From: Bacteriovorax sp. Seq25_V
GTDB taxonomy: Bacteria > Bdellovibrionota > Bacteriovoracia > Bacteriovoracales > Bacteriovoracaceae
Direction: 5' to 3'
DNA: 64,000 nucleotides
Assembly: GCF_000447795.1 (NCBI RefSeq)
Contig: NZ_AUNI01000020.1
Span: forward strand, 341,541-405,540
Shown here: piece by piece, positions 49,596 to 59,518 of the stretch
Layout: each line of letters opens with the position of its first letter
Position numbering within the stretch: the stretch's first letter is position 1
Notes under the pieces: model-generated
Database searches by the model: none
Seen by the model: only the letters and a program-made list of their open reading frames with translations
Told to the model about the DNA's origin: nothing
Translations under genes and position numbers: made by a program

Positions 49596-52346
49596 ATGAA
49601 GATTTTTAAAAACTTATTGATCCTTATGTCTTTTACGATGAGCTCGCTTTCATATGGGGAACCCTTCTTGGATGCTCCTTCTAATCAGCCGACTCCAGCC
49701 GCATTATTGTTAGCAGAAAGTTCTTTGACCTTAGGTTTAAATGGAGCAATCTATGGAGTACCTGTAATGTCCCCAAGTGTCCATCAATCTGCAGATGGAC
49801 TTAGTTTTACTACAGGTTTAAGTAGTAGCCCTGAAACTTGTCGAGTAAAAACAGAAGAAGAATTAAAAATTATACAACTCGCTGAATCAGTTGGAAATTT
49901 AAGTTGTGGTTTAAGTGCGAGAGGATCTTCAACGGATTATTGTAAATGTATTGACGGTAAGAAAAGGTCTGAGAAGTCTAAGAAGCAAAAGGGTCATCTT
50001 AAAAAGCTTGCGAAAGATTTATATGCCTCTGCTTTAGCTTCTAAGTTAAACAATGCTCTTGTATCATATTTTAAAAACGCTGAACTCGTAGGCTATGGGC
50101 AAGCGACTTCCGACTCTGTTGGTAATGCAATTGATACAAGTATGAAAAATTATAACTCGATTCGAAATAGTAAAGGTCTTTCTAAATATCCTTCTTGCTC
50201 ACCAAAAAACTTAGAGAAAATGTTAGGACTTTTGAACTCTAATAAGAACAAAGAAAAAAAAGGTTGTTTGGGAGGTGCAGTAAGTGAAAAGTCGATAAAA
50301 GTTTTAAAGAACAAGCTAAAAGAACAATCAGTTGAATATAATAAATTGAAGGAAATATCTTTTGACGAATCTGATAATGTTCTTAGTATTGGTGCGAAAT
50401 TAGATGAGACAATTAGCGCTTCATTTGCATCTGGTATGATGGCACAAGAAATTTTACTAAGTAATATCTATAAATCTAAAGATGCAGTCGAAAATCCTTC
50501 TGCTTATAGAGATGCTTATGAGCGATTACAAAAGAGAGACTTTCTTAAGCTTGAAGAAATATCGAGAAAAATTTCCGATCTAAGGCAACCAACAATGCAG
50601 GAGTATAAATTCATTGCAGATATTTATAAAAAAAATCCTTTGCTTAGAAGTCTGAATCCAATACCTTCTTTTGATGCTGCAGCTTTTGGACCAAGTCTTA
50701 TGTTTAATAAAAATTCAATTAATAGTAATTCTTTTGAAGTTCAAAATAAACTTAAAGGATTTGCTCTAAAGTCGGTGCATTCTCAGATTGGTCAAGGACC
50801 ATTAGTTTTAAGTAAAGAACCTGAACAACTTTACTTAATGTATCTTGATTCTATCGGTGAAGTCGCTGTTAATGCGAACCAAGAGTGTATGAAGGCCTTT
50901 GCAGATGTTGAGAAATTTTGTTCTCAAGATCCGTGGAAATATATTATGAATGAGAAACCAAGTGAATTGTCTAAAGTACTTAATGATATTTACTTAAGTG
51001 ATGAGGATTCTCTATCAGATGCGATTGATGCACATGTCGATGCTGGTTACTTGTACTGTAGTCTTTATGAATGTCAGCTCAAAGAAAATAAGAATGTAAG
51101 ACATTGTGATAAGCCAGAAGAAACTGATGGGAATTTCACTCTTGATAGCGTCATGGCCACAGATAGTCAACTCTCTGGTCGTTCAATTGTTGATGGAGAA
51201 TTTGGTAGAGGAGAGCTATCTGGCCCAATTAGTGTTACAGAGTTAGAAGAATTATCTTATGTGGAATTTAGTCCAGGAGCAGAAGCTGATTATCGTAATG
51301 CGACTGATATTGTTGATTCTTCTCAAGAGGAATACCATGCCGCGACAGGATTCGAACAAGCAGCAAGTACCGCCTTTTCTAATAGCTCTGCGATGACGGC
51401 ATTACCAAAGTCTGATTTTAGTTCATTCGCATCTTCAAGTGCTGCTTCAGATGTCGCAATTGGGGAAGAGGCCGTAGCAAATGACCTCGCTCAAGTACAA
51501 GCCGCTAATGCGGATAACACAGCAGTGATGAACGAACTTAAAAAGGTTCAAGAAGAATTGGCAAAGTCAAAGAATGAGATGGAGAGTACAAAAAAAGAAC
51601 TTGAGGAGCTAAAGGCTAAAGAAGCGCTTGCTGAGCAACAACGTATTAACGATGAGAATGAAAGAAAACTTCAAAATACTATCAACTCATTAGAAGATAA
51701 AATTGCCAAATTAGAGAAGAAAGAAGCATCGCTAGCTTCAACTCCAACAAATAAGAAGGTTAAGTATTCTAATCCTATGAATACCAAAGGAAATAGCTTA
51801 GCGACTTCAGGGGCTGAACAAAGTGAAGGCACTGTTGAAAGTTCTCAAGGGGTCGTATCGACAAGTAGTGGATCTAATTTTTCAAGAGTTGACTCAATTA
51901 GTTCATCGAAAGATACTCAAAATGTAAAAAATGCTCTTAAGAGACTTGAGGAAAGTCGAAGCCAGGCGGGAATTGCTTCAGGTGGTGGACTATCTATTTT
52001 ATCAGCGAAGAGTTTAGATGATCCTTCGCTGCAGACAAAGGTTAGAGAAGCATACCAAAATGGAATTGAAACAATCTATGTTAATGTTGGCGGAAACGTT
52101 TATAGAATTAGTCCAATGAAAGATGCTAAAGGTAATATTGTCGAAGAAGATGGGACCTTGAAATTTATTACAGAAATTGCAACGACTTCGCTCATTGAAC
52201 AAGATGAACTAGCTGCTGCTAATACTGAAGAATTAAAACGCCTCCCAGCTTCTGTTACAGATGAACCTGTGTTGAATCCAGAAGACCCTGCATATAGAAA
52301 AGCACAACTTGATGCACTCTTAAATTCTGCGGAAGGAGAAAAGTAA
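49596..52346 (+). CDS. Large secreted coiled-coil protein, 916 aa
   Basis: A signal peptide (about 1-22, MKIFKNLLILMSFTMSSLSYG) precedes a helical region with nine or so cysteines (about 80-510, including DYCKC and CSLYEC). Then come an Ala/Ser-rich stretch, a coiled coil (about 640-710: ELKKVQEELAKSKNEMESTKKELEEL without prolines), a Ser/Gly linker, and a small C-terminal domain with IETIYVNVGGNVYRISP. No catalytic motif recognised. GGAG 12 nt before the ATG. A FliA-like -10 upstream suggests expression with motility genes. Confidence 0.78.
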   Translation: MKIFKNLLILMSFTMSSLSYGEPFLDAPSNQPTPAALLLAESSLTLGLNGAIYGVPVMSPSVHQSADGLSFTTGLSSSPETCRVKTEEELKIIQLAESVGNLSCGLSARGSSTDYCKCIDGKKRSEKSKKQKGHLKKLAKDLYASALASKLNNALVSYFKNAELVGYGQATSDSVGNAIDTSMKNYNSIRNSKGLSKYPSCSPKNLEKMLGLLNSNKNKEKKGCLGGAVSEKSIKVLKNKLKEQSVEYNKLKEISFDESDNVLSIGAKLDETISASFASGMMAQEILLSNIYKSKDAVENPSAYRDAYERLQKRDFLKLEEISRKISDLRQPTMQEYKFIADIYKKNPLLRSLNPIPSFDAAAFGPSLMFNKNSINSNSFEVQNKLKGFALKSVHSQIGQGPLVLSKEPEQLYLMYLDSIGEVAVNANQECMKAFADVEKFCSQDPWKYIMNEKPSELSKVLNDIYLSDEDSLSDAIDAHVDAGYLYCSLYECQLKENKNVRHCDKPEETDGNFTLDSVMATDSQLSGRSIVDGEFGRGELSGPISVTELEELSYVEFSPGAEADYRNATDIVDSSQEEYHAATGFEQAASTAFSNSSAMTALPKSDFSSFASSSAASDVAIGEEAVANDLAQVQAANADNTAVMNELKKVQEELAKSKNEMESTKKELEELKAKEALAEQQRINDENERKLQNTINSLEDKIAKLEKKEASLASTPTNKKVKYSNPMNTKGNSLATSGAEQSEGTVESSQGVVSTSSGSNFSRVDSISSSKDTQNVKNALKRLEESRSQAGIASGGGLSILSAKSLDDPSLQTKVREAYQNGIETIYVNVGGNVYRISPMKDAKGNIVEEDGTLKFITEIATTSLIEQDELAAANTEELKRLPASVTDEPVLNPEDPAYRKAQLDALLNSAEGEK

Positions 52347-52348
52347 AA

Positions 52349-53299
52349 TTGCTTAAGAAAATTTTTATTATATCTCTTATCACCCTTACTAGCTTTGGTA
52401 AGGGTTTTTTTAATTACTCACAATCTGTTGATATTCTAAACTATTTTGATTATTTATCTTTAAGTTATGGGTCGAATCAAGATGGTCTCTATCAAAACGA
52501 GTGGATAAAAAAGTTTGGTCAGTTTAGTGATGAAGAGAAAGAGATGCTTAAGCAATTTCGTGAATTGAGAGCAAAGTATAATAAAAAAGATCAAGAGTTC
52601 GATAGTTTTACACTTTCATTTTATAAAGCAAGTTCGATAGATGAAGCTTTAAAAAACCTCTCTAAAGTTGTAACAAAGAAAGAAGTCGATACTGTCGTTA
52701 AACTTTTAAGACACTTCAAACAAAAAGCAAGTTCATTTATTTCTGAATCCGCTAGTTTTAAAGGAAAGGCGCCCGAGCTTGAGAAGCGTTTAAAGAAGAA
52801 TGGTGTACTAAAGGCCTATCAAGATGTTTTTAAATTTTTTGGATTTAAAAAGAACTTTCAGGCAAAAATATTTTTTGTATGGGCCCCTAAGTCATTTAAT
52901 ATGGAGATCGTGAATCTTCAAAATATCATTTTAATCAAAGTGAATCCATTGGAAGATATTTCTATTAAACTCGATGATATCGAAAGCTCTAAGCTTTTAG
53001 TGAATTCTCTTTTCTCTACACTCACTAAAGCTCAACTTGAAAACTTTAAAAAGATTTTGGGTACATCTTGTCCCGCCGACGCCTATAATGTTTTAACATA
53101 TGTTCTAGGTCCAATGCATGCTAAGTATGTGGTACAAAAAAAATCTTTCGACCCTTATGTTAGTAACTTTTCAGATCCTAAAACTAATCTTCTTGCCATT
53201 AGCTTTCATCAACTTTTTGAAGGTCAACTAGCCTCAAAAATGGAATTCAGTGGTTCATTTCCAAACAAGCTCGAGTATCTTTGTTCTTTGATAAAATAA
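52349..53299 (+). CDS. Secreted hypothetical protein, partner of the 49596 product
   Basis: 316 residues from TTG 52349, 2 nt after the previous stop, with AAGGAG inside the end of that gene. A signal peptide (about 1-18) precedes a helical, Lys-rich protein with two cysteines (SCPADAY and the C-terminal LCSLIK). No family recognised. Tight spacing indicates co-translation with the coiled-coil protein. Confidence 0.75.
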   Translation: MLKKIFIISLITLTSFGKGFFNYSQSVDILNYFDYLSLSYGSNQDGLYQNEWIKKFGQFSDEEKEMLKQFRELRAKYNKKDQEFDSFTLSFYKASSIDEALKNLSKVVTKKEVDTVVKLLRHFKQKASSFISESASFKGKAPELEKRLKKNGVLKAYQDVFKFFGFKKNFQAKIFFVWAPKSFNMEIVNLQNIILIKVNPLEDISIKLDDIESSKLLVNSLFSTLTKAQLENFKKILGTSCPADAYNVLTYVLGPMHAKYVVQKKSFDPYVSNFSDPKTNLLAISFHQLFEGQLASKMEFSGSFPNKLEYLCSLIK

Positions 53300-53335
53300 C
53301 GCATCGAAAAGTCTCTGAAATCTAGTAAGCCTTAA

Positions 53336-53374
53336 GACAAGTTCTTGTCATAAAGGTCACTCAAATAGTAATAT
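53336..53374 (+). promoter_or_regulatory. Promoter and inverted-repeat operator of liu operon
   Basis: TTGTCA (53345-53350), 18-nt spacer, TAATAT (53369-53374). An inverted repeat GACAAG-TT-CTTGTC (53336-53349) overlaps the -35, where a repressor would block polymerase. Confidence 0.45.
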
Positions 53375-53410
53375 TCTCACATACTTACTCTTTTAAATTT
53401 AGGATTTGAG

Positions 53411-55033
53411 ATGGATTCGATTATTTCAAAAATTGATCGTCATAGTGACGATTTTAAGACCAATAAAGAACATAATATTTCAATACTTGAAACGTTCTAT
53501 ACAAAAATAAATCACGTTAAAGCTGGAGGAGGCGAAAGTTCCGTAGCTAGACATCATAGTCGTGGTAAATTACTTCCAAGAGAAAGGATTGAAAAAATTC
53601 TTGATCAGGACTCGCCATTTTTAGAGTTGTCTTCTCTTGCTGCTGACGGAATGTATGGAATGGACGTTCCAAGTGCTGGTATCGTTTGTGGGATTGGACG
53701 TGTTCATGGTGTAGAATGTATGTTTGTTGCGAACGATGCAACTGTTAAAGGTGGGACTTACTTTCCGATGACAGTTAAAAAACATTTGAGAGCACAAGAG
53801 ATCGCGAGGGAAAATAGACTACCTTGTATTTACCTTGTTGACTCGGGGGGCGCTTTTCTCCCTATGCAAGACGAGGTTTTTCCTGACAAGGAACACTTTG
53901 GAAGAATCTTTTACAATCAAGCTCAGATGTCTGCCGTGGGAATTCCGCAAATTGCTGTCGTTCTCGGTAGCTGTACGGCCGGAGGGGCTTATGTTCCAGC
54001 AATGGCAGATGAATCAGTTATTGTTAAAGACAATGGAACAATCTTTTTAGGTGGGCCACCTCTTGTTAAAGCTGCTACAGGTGAAGTGGTAACGGCTGAA
54101 GAACTTGGTGGGGCTTATGTTCACACTCATGAAAGTGGTGTTGCTGATCATTATGCTGAAGATGAGATGGATGCATTAGCTATTACTCGTAATATTGTTG
54201 AAAACTTGAATTATAAGTCACTCGGTACCATTACTGGAGACAAGAGAGAAAGCATAGTAGAAGATCCGAAATATGATATCGAAGATGTTTATGGAATTCT
54301 TCCACATGATACGAAGAAGCCTTTCGATATTAGAGAAATCATTGCTCGTCTGGTTGATGGTTCAAAATTTCATGAATTCAAAGAAAACTACGGGGCGACA
54401 CTCGTCTGTGGTTTTGCTCGTATTCACGGACATCAGGTAGGTATTGTTGCCAATAATGGTATTCTATTTTCTGAAAGTGCTCAAAAAGGAGCTCACTTTA
54501 TCCAGCTTTGTGGACAGAGAAAAATTCCACTAGTTTTCCTGCAAAATATTACTGGGTTCATGGTTGGAAAGAAGTATGAATCTGAGGGTATTGCAAAGCA
54601 TGGAGCTAAGATGGTTACGGCCGTTTCAACTGTAGACGTTCCAAAATTTACTGTGATCATTGGTGGTTCATTTGGCGCTGGGAACTATGGGATGTGTGGA
54701 AGAGCTTATTCTCCTCGTTTCCTATGGATGTGGCCAAATGCGAGAATATCTGTAATGGGCGGAGAACAGGCCGCAGGTGTTCTTGCTACAGTTAAACAAG
54801 ATGGTCTTGAAGCAGCTGGAAAGAAGCCAATGAGTGATGAAGAAGTAGCAGCGTTTAAAAAGCCTATTCTTGATAAGTATGATGTTGAAGGAAGTGCTTA
54901 TTACTCAACAGCTCGCCTTTGGGATGATGGAGTTATCGACCCTAAGCACACGAGAAATATTCTAGGTCTTGCTATTGAAGCAAGTTTAAATAAATCAATT
55001 GAGGACACTAAATTTGGTGTCTTTAGAATGTAA
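53411..55033 (+). CDS. liuB: Methylcrotonyl-CoA carboxylase carboxyltransferase (beta) subunit
   Basis: 540 residues of the acyl-CoA carboxyltransferase family. [19 protein letters not shown], the acyl-CoA site [33 protein letters not shown] and [14 protein letters not shown] are typical of MCC beta rather than propionyl-CoA carboxylase. [18 protein letters not shown] gives the second oxyanion loop. It carboxylates 3-methylcrotonyl-CoA in leucine degradation. First gene of the operon. Confidence 0.94.
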   Translation: MDSIISKIDRHSDDFKTNKEHNISILETFYTKINHVKAGGGESSVARHHSRGKLLPRERIEKILDQDSPFLELSSLAADGMYGMDVPSAGIVCGIGRVHGVECMFVANDATVKGGTYFPMTVKKHLRAQEIARENRLPCIYLVDSGGAFLPMQDEVFPDKEHFGRIFYNQAQMSAVGIPQIAVVLGSCTAGGAYVPAMADESVIVKDNGTIFLGGPPLVKAATGEVVTAEELGGAYVHTHESGVADHYAEDEMDALAITRNIVENLNYKSLGTITGDKRESIVEDPKYDIEDVYGILPHDTKKPFDIREIIARLVDGSKFHEFKENYGATLVCGFARIHGHQVGIVANNGILFSESAQKGAHFIQLCGQRKIPLVFLQNITGFMVGKKYESEGIAKHGAKMVTAVSTVDVPKFTVIIGGSFGAGNYGMCGRAYSPRFLWMWPNARISVMGGEQAAGVLATVKQDGLEAAGKKPMSDEEVAAFKKPILDKYDVEGSAYYSTARLWDDGVIDPKHTRNILGLAIEASLNKSIEDTKFGVFRM

Positions 55034-55049
55034 TTTGGTTGGTGATTTG

Positions 55050-55841
55050 ATGACTGATTTATATAAGAAAACATTGGATACAAGGGGAGTGGCCACGATC
55101 ACTCTAAATCGCCCAGAAATTCATAACGCCTTTAATGACGAATTGATTCTAGGTCTAATTAAGGAATTTAAAGAGATGGACGCAGACCCTTCTGTAAAGC
55201 TGGTTGTTTTAACTGGAGAGGGAAAGTCATTCTGTGCAGGCGCTGATTTAAATTGGATGAAGAAAATGGTGAGCTATACTCTTGAGGAGAATATTGCTGA
55301 TTCGATGAATCTTGCAAACCTCTTCGAAGTTACAAATTTCTTCTCTAAGCCAATTATTGGTAAAATTAATGGTGCAGCTCTTGGAGGAGGAAGTGGACTT
55401 GTTGCAGTTTGTGACCATGTCGTTGCTCACGAAAGTGCTCTTTTCGGATTTACAGAAGCAAGATTAGGGCTTGTTCCTGCTGTTATCTCTCCATATGTTA
55501 TTGCTAAAATTGGTCACTCAAATGCAAGAACTCTTTTTCTTTCTGGGAAGCGTTTTGATGCTGTATATGCAAAGAGTATCGGCCTTGTTCACGACATCTC
55601 ACTCGATCGTTATTTTGAAAAAGATATCCAAACGACAATTGAAGAGTTTTTAAAATCATCGCCTGCAGCACAAGTTGAATCAAAGAAACTGATCTTTGGA
55701 GTTGAAAGTCGTATGCATAGTCTTGAAGATAGAAAGAAATTTACTTGTGAAACTATTGCCAAAATGAGGATTAGTGAGCAAGGGCAAGAGGGGATGAATG
55801 CTCTTCTTGAAAAAAGAAAGCCAAATTGGTTGGAGTCGTAA
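55050..55841 (+). CDS. liuC: Methylglutaconyl-CoA hydratase candidate
   Basis: 263 residues from ATG 55050 (the open frame extends upstream to 54999 without reason). Crotonase family: SFCAGADLNWMKKM and NGAALGGGSGLVAVCDHV, with the catalytic Glu in ARLGLVPAVIS context. The position between the two MCC subunits matches liuC, which hydrates 3-methylglutaconyl-CoA to HMG-CoA. Stop overlaps the next start as TAATG. Confidence 0.88.
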   Translation: MTDLYKKTLDTRGVATITLNRPEIHNAFNDELILGLIKEFKEMDADPSVKLVVLTGEGKSFCAGADLNWMKKMVSYTLEENIADSMNLANLFEVTNFFSKPIIGKINGAALGGGSGLVAVCDHVVAHESALFGFTEARLGLVPAVISPYVIAKIGHSNARTLFLSGKRFDAVYAKSIGLVHDISLDRYFEKDIQTTIEEFLKSSPAAQVESKKLIFGVESRMHSLEDRKKFTCETIAKMRISEQGQEGMNALLEKRKPNWLES

Positions 55842-57313
55842 TGAAAATTAATAAAGTACTAATTGCTAATAGAGCAGAGATTGCAATTCGTATTATCAGA
55901 ACTTGTAAGTTCTATAATATTAAAACTGTAACTCTTTACACTGAAGAAGAAAAAGATCTTCCTCAACGTTTTGAAGCGGATCAAAGTGTTTACCTTGGAG
56001 ATGGACCACTAAAAGACACATATCTTAATATTGATAAGATTATCAGTGTTGCTAAAGAGACTGGTGCTGATGCAATCCATCCTGGCTACGGTTTTCTTTC
56101 TGAGAATGCAGAGTTTGCAAAAAAAGTTGTCGAAAATGGTTTGATTTTTATTGGGCCTTCTGTTGAATCCATCATTCTTATGGGTGATAAGAAAGGTTCT
56201 AAGGAGAAAATGATTGAAGTTGGTATACCAACTATCCCTGGCTATCATGGAGCTGATCAAAGCACTTCTACTCTAGAAGCCGCTGCTGATAGTATTGGTT
56301 ATCCTGTGCTTATCAAGGCTTCTGCTGGTGGTGGTGGAAAAGGTATGCGCGTCGTTTATGATAAGAAATCCTTTGTTGCTGAGTTAGAGTCATGTAAGCG
56401 TGAAGCAACAAACTCATTTGGATCAGACATTGTATTAATTGAAAAATTCATTGAGAATCCAAGACATATTGAAGTCCAGGTCATGTCGGACAATCATGGA
56501 AACCACTTTCACTTTTTTGAAAGAGAGTGCTCGATACAAAGACGTCATCAAAAAATTATCGAAGAAACGCCATCACCTGCTCTTAGTCCAGAGCTTCGTG
56601 ATTCGATAACCAGAACAGCCGTGCAGATTTCTTCTGCAATTAACTACTCCGGCGCTGGAACGGTAGAGTTTATTCTAGATGGAGATAAGTTCTACTTCCT
56701 TGAGATGAATACGAGACTTCAGGTTGAGCATCCAATTACTGAAGAGGTCACTGGCTTCGATCTTGTTGAGCTTCAGTTAAGAGCTGCTTCTGGTGAAAAA
56801 TTTGATTTTACTCAAGATGATATCATTCAAACTGGACATTCGTTAGAGGTTAGAATTTACGCGGAAAATCCAGATGATAATTTCATGCCTGCGATTGGAC
56901 AAATTACAAAAATTGGAGAGCCAAATTATTTCACTCGTCTTGATACTGGTTACCGTGATGGTTCTGAGATTACTGTAAACTTCGACCCGATGATTGCAAA
57001 GGTAATCGTTCATGGAGATACAAGAGAAGAGTCGATTGAGATGATGCTGGAGTCTTTGAGTGATCTACCATTTTTTGGCTTTGCTACTAATCGTGATTAT
57101 CTCACTCGTATCTTAACACATGAAAAATTTATGAGTGGGGAGACATATACTCACTTTGTAAAAACTTATGAAGAAGATCTAAAAAAAGCAGCACCTTCTG
57201 ATGATGTTGTTGCCGCAGCGATTGGAGCACTTTTGCTGAATGATCATAAGTTGATTGAAAATGTTAATTCTAATAAGTCTTGGGACTCATTAGTTGGATT
57301 TAGGAATATATAA
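55841..57313 (+). CDS. liuD: Biotin carboxylase subunit of the liu carboxylase
   Basis: 490 residues from ATG 55841. ATP-grasp biotin carboxylase: KVLIANRAEIAIRIIRTC, ASAGGGGKGMR, FLEMNTRLQVEHPITEE with the catalytic Arg, and the usual C-terminal lid. MCC alpha proteins normally carry the biotin domain on the same chain at about 660 residues. This one stops after the carboxylase part and the next gene supplies the carrier. Coupled at both ends by 1-nt overlaps. Confidence 0.92.
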   Translation: MKINKVLIANRAEIAIRIIRTCKFYNIKTVTLYTEEEKDLPQRFEADQSVYLGDGPLKDTYLNIDKIISVAKETGADAIHPGYGFLSENAEFAKKVVENGLIFIGPSVESIILMGDKKGSKEKMIEVGIPTIPGYHGADQSTSTLEAAADSIGYPVLIKASAGGGGKGMRVVYDKKSFVAELESCKREATNSFGSDIVLIEKFIENPRHIEVQVMSDNHGNHFHFFERECSIQRRHQKIIEETPSPALSPELRDSITRTAVQISSAINYSGAGTVEFILDGDKFYFLEMNTRLQVEHPITEEVTGFDLVELQLRAASGEKFDFTQDDIIQTGHSLEVRIYAENPDDNFMPAIGQITKIGEPNYFTRLDTGYRDGSEITVNFDPMIAKVIVHGDTREESIEMMLESLSDLPFFGFATNRDYLTRILTHEKFMSGETYTHFVKTYEEDLKKAAPSDDVVAAAIGALLLNDHKLIENVNSNKSWDSLVGFRNI

Positions 57314-57780
57314 TGAAACGTTCTTTTAAATTAGGTGATAGTGAGATTATTATTGATATCATTGAGGTTAATGTCGATATAGTAAAGTTTTACTATAATG
57401 AGACTCTTTATACTATTCGCAATGAAGGAGATGTCTTTTCATTAAATGATGCTTATTTTAAAGCTCAAGTTAGTGATGATCGAGTCGCTATTAATGGTCA
57501 AGATATTGAGCTTGCGACAGTTAAGACAGAGCGTACTTCTTCGAGTAAATCTCATGGTGGGGATATGTTATCACCAATGCCAGGAAAGATTTTAAAACAA
57601 TGTTTAAATGTTGGTGATACATTTGCTCCTGGTGATGCGATTCTTGTAATGGAAGCAATGAAGATGGAGCATACGGTAAAGGCTTCAGTTCATGGTAAAC
57701 TTCTAGATTACCTTGTTACAGAGGGGCAATTAATTGAGGGGTCTCGAGACCTTATCAGTTTTGAGCTAATTGAGAGTTAA
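57313..57780 (+). CDS. Biotin carboxyl carrier protein of the liu carboxylase
   Basis: 155 residues. The C-terminal biotinyl domain begins near residue 83 (GGDMLSPMPGKI), with the biotinylated Lys117 in EAMKMEH. The N-terminal 75 residues look like the BT linker domain that joins carboxylase and carrier in MCC alpha. So the MCC alpha chain is present in two pieces, split between the carboxylase and the BT-BCCP part. The ATG overlaps the upstream stop. Confidence 0.9.
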   Translation: MKRSFKLGDSEIIIDIIEVNVDIVKFYYNETLYTIRNEGDVFSLNDAYFKAQVSDDRVAINGQDIELATVKTERTSSSKSHGGDMLSPMPGKILKQCLNVGDTFAPGDAILVMEAMKMEHTVKASVHGKLLDYLVTEGQLIEGSRDLISFELIES

Positions 57781-57781
57781 A

Positions 57782-58699
57782 ATGACAAATAATAATGTGA
57801 AAATTGTTGAAGTCGGTCCTAGGGATGGACTTCAAAATGAAAAGAATCTTGTGAGCCTTGAGGTTAAAGTTAACTTTATAAAAAAACTTCTGGCAGCTGG
57901 TATTCGTTCACTTGAGGTGACTAGCTTTGTTCGGCCGGATAAAATTCCACAAATGAGTGACGCTTCAGAACTTTTTCCGTTAATCAAAGAATTTGCAAGG
58001 GATATGGCCGTTGAACTTCCTTGTCTCGTTCCTAATCTTATTGGATTAAATTCTGCTCTTGGCCTTGGTGTTGATCATATTGCACTATTTAGTGCGACTT
58101 CAAATACGTTTAACAAAAAAAATATTAATGCGACTGTTGATGAATCTTTTAGTCGACTACAAGAAGTCGTTGAATATGTGAAATCCTCGGGAAAAGCCGT
58201 TAAAATGAGAGGCTATGTCTCAACTGTCTTTGGCTGTCCTTATGAGGGAGAAATTGATTTAGACCATACCCTTAAAGTTATCGAGAAAATGAGAGACTTG
58301 GGTGTTGATGAAATTTCACTTGGAGATACTATCGGGGTGGCCAACCCAATTCAGGTGCAAACACTTATCACGGCGCTTAAAAAGAACTTTGATCTTTCAA
58401 AGATTGCAATGCACTTTCATGATACAGAAGGGATGGCCGTTGCAAATATCTATACTAGTTTCAACGAAGGTATAAGAATTTTTGATTCATCAGCTGCTGG
58501 TCTTGGGGGTTGTCCTTACGCAAAAGGAGCTACTGGTAATGTTGCAACAGATGACGTTGTAAATCTTTTTGATAAAATGAACGTCAACACAGGTATCGAT
58601 GCGTCTAAACTTCACGAAGCATCATCTTATATCCTAGAAAATCTAGGAAAGCAGGGAGGATCTAAATTCTTTCATGCCTTTGAAGGAAGAAAGTCATGA
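57782..58699 (+). CDS. mvaB: Hydroxymethylglutaryl-CoA lyase
   Basis: 305 residues from ATG 57782; TTG 57770 is in frame but unnecessary. HMGL-like TIM barrel: EVGPRDGLQNEKN at strand 1 with the catalytic Arg and Asp, SLGDTIGVANP, MHFHDTEGMAVANI with metal-binding His-x-His, and GLGGCPYAKGATGNVATDD with the catalytic Cys. It splits HMG-CoA into acetoacetate and acetyl-CoA, the last step of leucine degradation. Confidence 0.95.
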   Translation: MTNNNVKIVEVGPRDGLQNEKNLVSLEVKVNFIKKLLAAGIRSLEVTSFVRPDKIPQMSDASELFPLIKEFARDMAVELPCLVPNLIGLNSALGLGVDHIALFSATSNTFNKKNINATVDESFSRLQEVVEYVKSSGKAVKMRGYVSTVFGCPYEGEIDLDHTLKVIEKMRDLGVDEISLGDTIGVANPIQVQTLITALKKNFDLSKIAMHFHDTEGMAVANIYTSFNEGIRIFDSSAAGLGGCPYAKGATGNVATDDVVNLFDKMNVNTGIDASKLHEASSYILENLGKQGGSKFFHAFEGRKS

Positions 58700-59514
58700 G
58701 TGATTTTTTCTCTCGAGAATTTAAAGATTTAAAGGTTAAACTTGATGATGGAATTCTAGTCATAGGACTTGATAATCAGAAATTTAGTAATGCATTTTCT
58801 GATGCATTAATTTCATCTTTTGTATCAGTATTAGAATTTGCAAATTTCTCTCCTGACGTTAGAGTTATCATTCTTACTGGAGAAGGGAAAAACTTCTGTG
58901 CAGGTGGAGATGTCAAGGCAATGCAGAACAAGACCGGGATGTTTGCTGGGGAAAGTTATGAATTGCGTGAACGATATGCATCAGGTATTCAGAGAATCCC
59001 TCTTGCTATTGAAGCCCTAAAAAAGCCTATCATTGCAATGGTTAATGGTGCTGCTATCGGTGCTGGTTGTGATCTCGCAGCAATGTGTGATATTAGAATC
59101 TGTGATGAAAATTCTCGTTTTGGCGAAACTTTTACTAAACTTGCTCTTGTTCCAGGAGATGGCGGTCCATATTTTCTCGCACGTGTCATTGGGTATACAA
59201 AGGCCATGGAGATGTACTTAACAGGTGATATTTATTCTGCAACACAAGCAAAGGAAATGGGTCTTGTTTATAAGGTTTGCTTAAGTGGTGAATTGTTAAA
59301 TGAAACAATGAGCCTTGCTCGTAGGATTTCGAAAAATGCTCCTATTGCAATTGAGTTTACCAAAATGGCAATGAAACGTGCCGCAAAAGATGATCTACAG
59401 TCTCATTTGAACTTTGTTTCTCTTGCACAGGGAATTACTCAACGTAGTGATGATCACTTTAAGGCCATCGATGCTTTACTAACTAAAACAGAGGTTGAAT
59501 TTGAGAGGAAGTAG
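58696..59514 (+). CDS. Enoyl-CoA hydratase/isomerase family protein
   Basis: 272 residues, crotonase fold: NFCAGGDVKAM and NGAAIGAGCDLAAMCDIRI form the oxyanion hole, and FGETFTKLALVPGDGGPYFL the active-site helix, where an Asp is present instead of the usual second Glu. Overlaps HMG-CoA lyase by ATGA, so it belongs to the liu operon. A second hydratase here may act on another acyl-CoA of branched-chain degradation. Substrate unknown. Confidence 0.87.
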   Translation: MSDFFSREFKDLKVKLDDGILVIGLDNQKFSNAFSDALISSFVSVLEFANFSPDVRVIILTGEGKNFCAGGDVKAMQNKTGMFAGESYELRERYASGIQRIPLAIEALKKPIIAMVNGAAIGAGCDLAAMCDIRICDENSRFGETFTKLALVPGDGGPYFLARVIGYTKAMEMYLTGDIYSATQAKEMGLVYKVCLSGELLNETMSLARRISKNAPIAIEFTKMAMKRAAKDDLQSHLNFVSLAQGITQRSDDHFKAIDALLTKTEVEFERK

Positions 59515-59518
59515 TTTA

